This document shows, piece after piece, positions 54,656-61,558 of a stretch of 64,000 bases of DNA (position 1 is its first letter; the number at the start of each line of letters is the position of its first letter). A program made the translations under genes and the position numbers. Below the pieces are notes generated by a model. That model was not told where the DNA came from, ran no database searches, and saw only the letters and a program-made list of their open reading frames with translations. The DNA is from Pedobacter panaciterrae (GTDB lineage Bacteria > Bacteroidota > Bacteroidia > Sphingobacteriales > Sphingobacteriaceae), in assembly GCF_013204795.1 (NCBI RefSeq), contig NZ_JABMKW010000020.1, positions 1,054,001 through 1,118,000 on the forward strand. Reading direction: 5' to 3'.

Positions 54656-54663
54656 CAAAAGTA
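54656..54663 (-). promoter_or_regulatory. mqnE operon promoter -7 element
   Basis: On the minus strand TACTTTTG is an exact TAnnTTTG box. Its end lies 17 bases before the mqnE ATG, which predicts a leader of about 12 bases. A small hairpin (CCCTT/AAGGG, 54684-54696) lies just upstream. Confidence 0.55.
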
Positions 54664-54762
54664 ACATAAAATCAACAGATAACCCTTTTTTAAGGGATTT
54701 TACCTGTCAATATTATGTCAAGAGCGTTATTTCCTGATCTTCTGGTAATTAGCCGGGTTACA

Positions 54763-54790
54763 AAAATGGCCGCCATAAGGCAGCCATTTT
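54763..54790 (-). terminator. terminator of the SusC/SusD operon
   Basis: On the minus strand AAAATGGCTGCC, loop TTAT and GGCGGCCATTTT form a 12-pair stem with one G-U pair, followed by a short T run. It lies 20 bases after the susD-like stop. Confidence 0.85.
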
Positions 54791-54810
54791 GGATTATTGT
54801 TGGAAAAAGT

Positions 54811-56388
54811 TTAGAAATTACTCGGAGTGGTAGTATCCCACCATAAGCGTGATGCAATATCGTCTTTACCTGAGCTTAAAAAAGTCGCAGCTTCAGCAAC
54901 AGCTGCAGCATTACCGGTTCTTTCTGCGGGCACAAATACGAGGCGTTTTATCCATTGATCGGCTGTTATTACACCCCAATCCGGACTACTATCATTTTTA
55001 GCTACGTGCGGAATTTTAGGATAGCCTGTCCTTCTAAAATCTACCCAGGCTTCTAAAGTATTGGTAAAAGTAGCTAAGTATTTTTGTGTGATAATTTTTT
55101 CCAGTTTCAGTTCATTAGCGTCACCAGCATTCCAGGCTATCGTAATGGTAGAAAGTGCTGTGAAATTATTTTTACTGTCTTTTGGATCAATATAGTTGAT
55201 TGGTTTACTTGTTGCATCAGCCAAATAGGCATCAACACCTGCTGCTCCCCAGTCGGCAAAAGAGAGGCGTACTCCATTTTCATAGTTTGTTTTAGCATCT
55301 CCTGCATTTGCCCATCCTCTTAATGCCGCTTCGGCTTTCAAAAAAGCGATTTCCGATGCGGTAAACCCTCTTCGGTTTTGTACCGATTTGAAATCTGTAC
55401 TCACTGTAGAATAGGAAACCCTATCATCTTTGGCATTGATGAAAGCGCCGCTGCGAATACCTTTAAATTTGTATGCAGGATGGTCGGTAACTAAACTGGC
55501 ATCACTTACTTCAGCAAAATATTTATTCATACGTCCATCTTTTAAACCCACCATAAAAGATTCCATGGTTGCACCCATACGGGTATCGTTCCAGTCAAAA
55601 GAAATCATCGAAACAGGCATTACCTCTCCATTTAACGAAATAAGGAAATTCTCGGCATTGGTAGTGATTAACCCAACTGGGTCAGCCAGGGCTTTTTCTC
55701 CTTCTGTTTTAGCAACTATAGGGCTAACCTTAACCAAACGCATTGCTAAACGGAAACGTACCGAATTAAGTAATTTTAACCATGAAGCGATGTTGCCTTT
55801 ATAGCTTGGGTCGAATTTGGTAAATCCAGTGTAAGATGTGTTGGCTTTGAAATTTGTTTCAATCTGATCTAACTGCGTAAACAGATTGTTATATAGATCA
55901 GACTCCTTGTCGTATTTGATCGAACCTAGGCCCGCAGTGCCATAATTCGAATAGATCACCGGACCATAGATAGCTGTTAGTTTCGATATGGCTAATATCC
56001 TAACCAATTTTGCCCAATCGCCGAATAATGGTAATTCTTTTTCTTCGGCAAGCTGTATTACCTGTTTTGATGGAGACATTACGCTACCATATATACGATT
56101 CCAATAGGCATCAATCCAGCGCAGGTAGTAAGTGGTATTGTTTACACCTGCAACATAAGGCGTTGGAGAGCCCATATATCCCATCCAGTTATCATAACAC
56201 AGATCTTCTTCAATTTGGTGGCCCATCAGGTTAAATAACATAACCGAGAAGGAAGATCCAACCAGATTAAAGTCCTGCTCCAGCATTTTATCTGTTATTT
56301 GATTTGGGTTTGTATTTATCTCTTCGAAATTCTTGGTGCAGGAGTTGAGTACGATCAAGGCAAACACCATTAAACATATTTTTTTCAT
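54811..56388 (-). CDS. SusD/RagB-family outer-membrane lipoprotein
   Basis: A 525-residue lipoprotein (lipobox LNSC followed by TKNFEEINTNPNQIT) of the SusD-like-2 type. The N-terminal region FEEINTNPN and the C-terminal AWVDFRRTGYPKIP and RLWWDTTTP are typical. SusD proteins cap the SusC channel and bind the substrate, often a glycan or peptide. It follows the SusC gene by 12 bases and is closed by a hairpin terminator. No glycosidase lies next to the pair, so the substrate may not be a polysaccharide. Confidence 0.93.
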   Translation of the reverse strand: MKKICLMVFALIVLNSCTKNFEEINTNPNQITDKMLEQDFNLVGSSFSVMLFNLMGHQIEEDLCYDNWMGYMGSPTPYVAGVNNTTYYLRWIDAYWNRIYGSVMSPSKQVIQLAEEKELPLFGDWAKLVRILAISKLTAIYGPVIYSNYGTAGLGSIKYDKESDLYNNLFTQLDQIETNFKANTSYTGFTKFDPSYKGNIASWLKLLNSVRFRLAMRLVKVSPIVAKTEGEKALADPVGLITTNAENFLISLNGEVMPVSMISFDWNDTRMGATMESFMVGLKDGRMNKYFAEVSDASLVTDHPAYKFKGIRSGAFINAKDDRVSYSTVSTDFKSVQNRRGFTASEIAFLKAEAALRGWANAGDAKTNYENGVRLSFADWGAAGVDAYLADATSKPINYIDPKDSKNNFTALSTITIAWNAGDANELKLEKIITQKYLATFTNTLEAWVDFRRTGYPKIPHVAKNDSSPDWGVITADQWIKRLVFVPAERTGNAAAVAEAATFLSSGKDDIASRLWWDTTTPSNF

Positions 56389-56400
56389 TATTTTAAGACA

Positions 56401-59400
56401 TTAAAAGTTTAACTTAAGATTTAGCCCGTAAGAACGTGTACCAGGTACAGCAAAAATATCATTGGCCTGCATGCTATTGTTGGTACTCATCGCCTGCTCC
56501 GGATCGAAAGGTGATTTTTTATAGAAGAAAAACAGGTTGCGCCCAATTAATGAAATGGAAGCTGATTTAATAGCCGAACCTTTAATTGGCAAATTATAGG
56601 CTAAAGATACCTGGGCCAAGCGGACATTGGTGCGGGAGAATACATAAGGCTCCATAATCCCATTTCTATCACCGATTGTTGAATAGTACAACGCAGGGTC
56701 AATTGAGCTTTGAGGGGTAGTACCCATTATGGCATTAATCGGAATACTTCCTGCATCTCGTGCTTCGCCGGTCCTTTTACTTACTCCGTAAGAATCCAGA
56801 AAAGCTTCAGTTTTAGAGAAAGCAACACCGCCGAACTTAGCCGTTACCAAGGTACTTAAACTCAAGTTTTTATATGTAAATGTGTTATTCCAGCCGGTTA
56901 TCAACTTTGGATTTAAATTTCCAACATATTCCTGAGTTGCAGCCTTACTTGGTTTTCCAGCATCATCTAATATAATCTGCCCTGAAGCATTTCGTGCAAA
57001 TTTGAAAATGTATAAGTCGTTAAATGACCCGCCAGCTTTGATTATTGAATTAAAACCTTCACTATCGCTACCTACCTGATAACCGGGATTATCGGCAATT
57101 AATTCTACAATTTTGTTTTTGTTCTGCGATAGGTTAACGGAGGTGTTCCACCGGAAGTTTTCGTTTTTTATTGGGTCTCCACCTAACGTTAACTCAAAAC
57201 CCTGGTTGGTCACCTTACCTGCATTCACATAGTAAAAGGTGTAACCGGAACCCGAAGGGGCTGGCAAAGATAAAAATTGGTTGGTACTTGTGTTTTTATA
57301 ATAGGTAAAATCAAGAGTTAGTCTATCGTTTAAAAAACGGCTTTCCAGGCCAATCTCATTACTGATTATCTTTTCAGGCACCAATGTCGCAAAAGGGGTC
57401 TGTGTATTTCTGGTAATCCCTCCTATGCCGTTCGGTCCACCTGCACCACCGATAACATTACCTGGGTTTACGATATTATATGGCACCTCATTTCCTACCT
57501 GCGAGGTTGATGCCCTTAGTTTTAAGAAATTGATTTCTGTGGGCATGGTTACCATCTGGCTGATTATAGCGGACACACCTGCCGAATAATAAAAATAGGA
57601 ATCGTTGCCAGTAGTTGCCAGTGTAGAAGCATAGTCATTGCGTCCTGCCAGATCTACATAGAGCATATCTTTGAACCCTAGAGAGGCATTGGCAAATAAG
57701 CCCTGTTTCTGAACTCTGCTGTAGGTCTGATTGATAACCAGATTATAAGGCAGGTTTGCGAAACTGAAAAAGTTCGGGTACTGGAGCGGTGTTGTGCCGT
57801 TGGCAAAAGTCATCCCATCATTAAACGTATAATCCTGTATACTTCCTCCCACAACGCCATTCAAGCTGAATTTACCAAAAGTGTTGTCATAGCTTAAGAT
57901 GGCATCACCATATAAGGCCTTGTCATTATACTTGGTGTAATTCCATGTTCCGTTAGAACTTACGCTTACTGAGTTACCTCCTGCAGCATAACGGTAGTCT
58001 AATAATCTGTCATTATAATCAATGTTTCCACGTACATCAAATTTAAAATGTGGTAGAAATGCGTATGAAGCTTTTGCTGAAGCAATTACTCTGTTACTAG
58101 TGGAAAGTTTTGGGTCATTATATAGTTCCCAATATGGGTTGTTTTGTTTTTCTTCAGTAGAATACCAGTTTTGTTTATACAGATTTCGTTCAGTATTAAA
58201 AACTTGATAATTGGTTTTGTAATCGGCAAAATCTCTTTCACGGGCAAATAAATACAACCCCGTTAACGGATTATTGTAATAACCGGCGCCAGGACGATTT
58301 TTTGACTTTTCGTTGGAGAACCTCACATTTCCACTCAAGGTAACCTTATCATCAAATAATTTTGTTTCCTGGCTTAAAGTAACATTATGCTTATTGTAAG
58401 TGCTGGTTGGCACAATGCCCGATGCGTTATTATTTCCATAGGAAAAATAGGTCGTTGTTCTTTCATTGCCACCAGATACTGATAGTGAGTTAATGGTATT
58501 TACACCTGTCTGAAAAAAATCATCAATATAGTTACGCTGGTAGTCCCCCTTTGTTTTGGACCAACTGTAATCGCTGCCACCTATTGCACCGTAATCAAAT
58601 TGAAACTCAGGTAATGTTGCCGCATTGCTAAAATTTATTGTAGAATTTAAAGCGATAGCAATTTTGCCGTCCTGACCTTTCTTGGTGTTGATTAAAATTA
58701 CGCCGTTAGCTCCCTGGCTACCATATAAAATAGCACCATTGGCCCCTCTTAAAATAGTAACCGATTCAAAATCATCTTGATTTAGTGCAGAAAGACCATC
58801 GCCACCATCTGTTCCACCATAGGAACCCGGCTGCCCGCCTTTGTTATTTACTACAGGTACGCCGTCAATTACAAAAAGTGCTTCACTATTTCCTGCAATT
58901 GATTTTGAGCCCCTTAATACCGTTTTTGTTGAACCTCCAACACCAGAGTTACTGATGCCGATATCAACACCAGCAGCTTTACCACTTAAAGCCTCCATGA
59001 AATTGGGACTTCCAGCTTTTGTAAGTTCTGTGCCTGCAAGTTGCTGTGCCGCGAAGGTAAGTGCTCTTTTCTCACGTTTTACACCTAAAGCGGTAACGAC
59101 TACCTCTGTTAGGCTTGCATCACCGGAAGGTTTTAACTTTATAGTTACATTGGTTAAATTGCTGATGTTTACTTCCTGGGATTCCATGCCGATATAGGAA
59201 ACGACCAGTATGGTGGCATTATCAGGAACAGTTAAGGTAAACTTCCCATCAGCGCCGGTAACTGTTATCGCATTGGTACCTTTTGCGGCAACAGTTGCAC
59301 CAGGAAGTGGCAATCCGGCATCGTCGACTACCAATCCGGTTACCGTTTTAGCAACCATCTCACTAACATTAATGGAGTGTTTTACCACCTTGGAGAGATT

Positions 59401-59562
59401 TGGAAATAGACTTTTGTTTATTACAATACCCTCAGCCTTAGCGGTATTCTGTAAGCCAAGCGCAGCAACTGCTAGGAGCACTAGCTTCCGCAAGCCTTTG
59501 GTGGTGCTAGAAAATGTGATTTCTAGGGCACTGGTTGTGGAATGAACTTTCCTCATTTTCAT
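56401..59562 (-). CDS. SusC/RagA TonB-linked outer-membrane protein (no STN domain)
   Basis: A 1053-residue SusC. A signal peptide ends NTAKA near residue 43. A carboxypeptidase-regulatory-like domain covers about residues 73-143 (VTGLVVDDAGLPLPGATVAAKG), followed by the TonB box SLTEVVVTALG near 150-160 and the plug (VDIGISNSGVGGSTKTVLRG, ALFVIDGVPVVN, ILRGANGAILYGSQGANGVILI). The barrel ends YGLNLKLNF. It has no STN signalling domain. It pairs with the SusD-like gene downstream and is divergent from the sigma factor gene; a 199-base gap between them holds a short inverted repeat. Confidence 0.95.
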   Translation of the reverse strand: MKMRKVHSTTSALEITFSSTTKGLRKLVLLAVAALGLQNTAKAEGIVINKSLFPNLSKVVKHSINVSEMVAKTVTGLVVDDAGLPLPGATVAAKGTNAITVTGADGKFTLTVPDNATILVVSYIGMESQEVNISNLTNVTIKLKPSGDASLTEVVVTALGVKREKRALTFAAQQLAGTELTKAGSPNFMEALSGKAAGVDIGISNSGVGGSTKTVLRGSKSIAGNSEALFVIDGVPVVNNKGGQPGSYGGTDGGDGLSALNQDDFESVTILRGANGAILYGSQGANGVILINTKKGQDGKIAIALNSTINFSNAATLPEFQFDYGAIGGSDYSWSKTKGDYQRNYIDDFFQTGVNTINSLSVSGGNERTTTYFSYGNNNASGIVPTSTYNKHNVTLSQETKLFDDKVTLSGNVRFSNEKSKNRPGAGYYNNPLTGLYLFARERDFADYKTNYQVFNTERNLYKQNWYSTEEKQNNPYWELYNDPKLSTSNRVIASAKASYAFLPHFKFDVRGNIDYNDRLLDYRYAAGGNSVSVSSNGTWNYTKYNDKALYGDAILSYDNTFGKFSLNGVVGGSIQDYTFNDGMTFANGTTPLQYPNFFSFANLPYNLVINQTYSRVQKQGLFANASLGFKDMLYVDLAGRNDYASTLATTGNDSYFYYSAGVSAIISQMVTMPTEINFLKLRASTSQVGNEVPYNIVNPGNVIGGAGGPNGIGGITRNTQTPFATLVPEKIISNEIGLESRFLNDRLTLDFTYYKNTSTNQFLSLPAPSGSGYTFYYVNAGKVTNQGFELTLGGDPIKNENFRWNTSVNLSQNKNKIVELIADNPGYQVGSDSEGFNSIIKAGGSFNDLYIFKFARNASGQIILDDAGKPSKAATQEYVGNLNPKLITGWNNTFTYKNLSLSTLVTAKFGGVAFSKTEAFLDSYGVSKRTGEARDAGSIPINAIMGTTPQSSIDPALYYSTIGDRNGIMEPYVFSRTNVRLAQVSLAYNLPIKGSAIKSASISLIGRNLFFFYKKSPFDPEQAMSTNNSMQANDIFAVPGTRSYGLNLKLNF

Positions 59563-59608
59563 ACATTTGTTTAGTTTAGTTTAATAATTTTTATTAATAC
59601 AGTCGGTT

Positions 59609-59631
59609 ATTTACAAATGGTTATTGTAAAT
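59609..59631. promoter_or_regulatory. inverted repeat in the susC/sigma divergent region
   Basis: ATTTACAA (59609-59616) and TTGTAAAT (59624-59631) are perfect 8-base inverted repeats 7 bases apart, about 47 bases upstream of the susC ATG. The size and spacing suit a dimeric regulator, but no regulator is identified. Confidence 0.4.
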
Positions 59632-59761
59632 GAGCTTGGTTAGCCAACGTATTTAGAGAAGGGATCTATTTCAGAAAGAAATTGCCTACAAGGAATTCAT
59701 TTTTTTTGAAATTATTTTTATTCACTACATTGCATTGGAAAAAAACCAATCTATTTAGCAA

Positions 59762-60433
59762 TTGAAAACAGTAAAGCCCGACTTATCCAGTCTGTGGATC
59801 AGAATGTCCATTGAAGACGATGTTAAATCCTTTGAGGCTTTATACTATGCGCTATTCAATAAACTTTTTAAATTTTGCTGTTACTATGTGACTCAAAAGG
59901 AGGTTGCAGAAGATATTATTTCAGAAATATTTGTAAAGTGTTGGGAGAACAGGAAAGGAAACCTGCATGTAATTAATCCGGAAACATATCTATTTGTTGC
60001 TGTTAGAAATCAATCATTAAAACATCTAAAAAAGCATTCAGGAATCCATATAACTGAATTAGAATTGTCGGGCGAGTATCCATTCTCAGACAACAACAAT
60101 CCTGAGAAAGAATTAGAACGTAAAGAATTACATATTAAATTAGATAGTGCAATTGAAAAGCTTCCCTTGCAGGCAAAAATGGTTTTTAGGTTGATTAAAG
60201 AAAATGGAATGAGATATAAAGAGGTAGCTGAAATTCTAGATATATCTCCAAGAACAGTGCAGACACAACTTTTTAGGGCTATTGATAAACTAAGGATTAC
60301 ACTGCTTTCCTATAAAGAAGCTAAGGATCTATGTGGTAATAATGATAAACAAAATATTAGCGGAAAAATTATAAGTCTGATTTTTTTAATAAGTATAACA
60401 AACTATTTTTTAGCGCATTGTAGGCATTTTTAA
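59762..60433 (+). CDS. ECF sigma factor with hydrophobic C-terminal tail
   Basis: A 223-residue sigma-70 family ECF factor. Region 2 spans FEALYYALFNKLFKFCCYYV and AEDIISEIFVKCWENR; region 4 includes LPLQAKMVFRLIKENGMRYKEVAEIL and SPRTVQTQLFRAIDKLRI. The last 25 residues (GKIISLIFLISITNYFLAHC) are strongly hydrophobic. The TTG at 59762 is chosen because LSSLWIRMSIEDD before the first ATG (59804) matches the conserved N-terminus of this family and a stop lies just upstream. It is followed by a FecR-type anti-sigma gene after 40 bases, so it should drive the downstream receptor. Confidence 0.9.
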   Translation: MKTVKPDLSSLWIRMSIEDDVKSFEALYYALFNKLFKFCCYYVTQKEVAEDIISEIFVKCWENRKGNLHVINPETYLFVAVRNQSLKHLKKHSGIHITELELSGEYPFSDNNNPEKELERKELHIKLDSAIEKLPLQAKMVFRLIKENGMRYKEVAEILDISPRTVQTQLFRAIDKLRITLLSYKEAKDLCGNNDKQNISGKIISLIFLISITNYFLAHCRHF

Positions 60434-60473
60434 GTAAAAAGAGTACTATATAATAACACAACAAAAAACACAA

Positions 60474-61514
60474 ATGACTGATCAAAGATTTACGGAGTTA
60501 TTGGGCAAAAGATTGGCCGGTGAAATTTCACCCAAAGAGCTTATTGAGCTTAAAGAACTGCTTTCAAAAAGTACCGTCCATAGGAATGAGTACGAAAATC
60601 TAACCGGTTATTTTAATGACGAAAAATCAGGCGCTAACAATATTGATGCAGTTTTTGAAAAGATTAAGCAACAAATAACTATTCCGGAGCCTAAACCTAT
60701 TCAAAATATTGAAAAACCGATAAAAAGAAACTTTGTCAGTTGGTACAGGATTGCAGCTGTTATTGCATTTTGCACCTGTTCTTTTGCGGCATATCATTTC
60801 TTTATTCCAGATAATCCTGCCGGTAAAAACGATACTACTGAATGGAAAGTTTTGCAAACCCCTAGCCGGGATAAATCAAAAATTATACTTGAAGATGGTA
60901 CTGAGATAAACTTAAACGCTAAAAGTCAATTAAAATATCCAGCATCCTTTAGCGGAAAAACCAGGGAAGTATATCTGAATGGTGAAGCTTTTTTTGATGT
61001 TAAGAAAGACCCTGATCATCCTTTTATTATCCATACCAAACATATGAGGATAAAGGTACTGGGAACTGCTTTTGATGTAAAAGTTTATGAGGATGATTCA
61101 TTTATTGAAACAACTTTGGTAAGAGGGCTTATTCAGGTCACATTGAACAATAAACCTGCTGAAAAGATCATATTAAAACCAAACCAGAAGTTTACCATTG
61201 CTGACAAAAACAGTGTTAATTATACCATAACTCCTTTGACTTATTATAATTCAATGGATAGCAGCAACAACAACATCATGGAAACCTCCTGGTTAAACGA
61301 CAGACTGGCATTCAAAAATCAAACATTCGTTTCTATTGCCCGGGATGCGGAAAGAAAATATGGCGTTGAAATCAGGTTTAATGATGAGAAAAAGAAAGAT
61401 TATACTTTCACGGGAAAGTTTGAGAAAGAAAGCATAGATGAACTATTAAATGCTTTGAGCTATATAGAAGATTTCAGCTATAAAAAAGACGGGAATATTA
61501 TATATATTTATTAA
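60474..61514 (+). CDS. FecR-family anti-sigma factor
   Basis: A 346-residue inner-membrane regulator. A cytoplasmic sigma-binding N-terminus (about residues 1-85) is followed by one transmembrane helix, YRIAAVIAFCTCSFAAYHFF, and a periplasmic FecR domain (LEDGTEINLNAKSQLKYPASF, GEAFFDVKKDPDHPFIIHT, IKVLGTAFDVKVY). A DUF4974 C-terminal domain with LNDRLAFKNQTFVSIARDAERKYGV contacts the receptor's STN domain. It lies between the sigma factor and the STN-bearing SusC, the standard order for this cascade. Confidence 0.95.
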   Translation: MTDQRFTELLGKRLAGEISPKELIELKELLSKSTVHRNEYENLTGYFNDEKSGANNIDAVFEKIKQQITIPEPKPIQNIEKPIKRNFVSWYRIAAVIAFCTCSFAAYHFFIPDNPAGKNDTTEWKVLQTPSRDKSKIILEDGTEINLNAKSQLKYPASFSGKTREVYLNGEAFFDVKKDPDHPFIIHTKHMRIKVLGTAFDVKVYEDDSFIETTLVRGLIQVTLNNKPAEKIILKPNQKFTIADKNSVNYTITPLTYYNSMDSSNNNIMETSWLNDRLAFKNQTFVSIARDAERKYGVEIRFNDEKKKDYTFTGKFEKESIDELLNALSYIEDFSYKKDGNIIYIY

Positions 61515-61558
61515 AATCCCTCAAACCAAATCACCACCTAGACCCGAGTACGAAGCTT

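Noticed and set aside
54683..54697. Small CCCTT/AAGGG hairpin upstream of mqnE as a terminator or riboswitch
   Set aside because: It lies upstream of the predicted transcription start, has only five pairs and no U tract in the right place; kept only as a note on the promoter.
58841..59545. Open frames of 118 and 111 codons on the plus strand
   Set aside because: They are antisense to the conserved N-terminal half of the SusC gene, have no recognisable motif and reflect codon bias of that gene.
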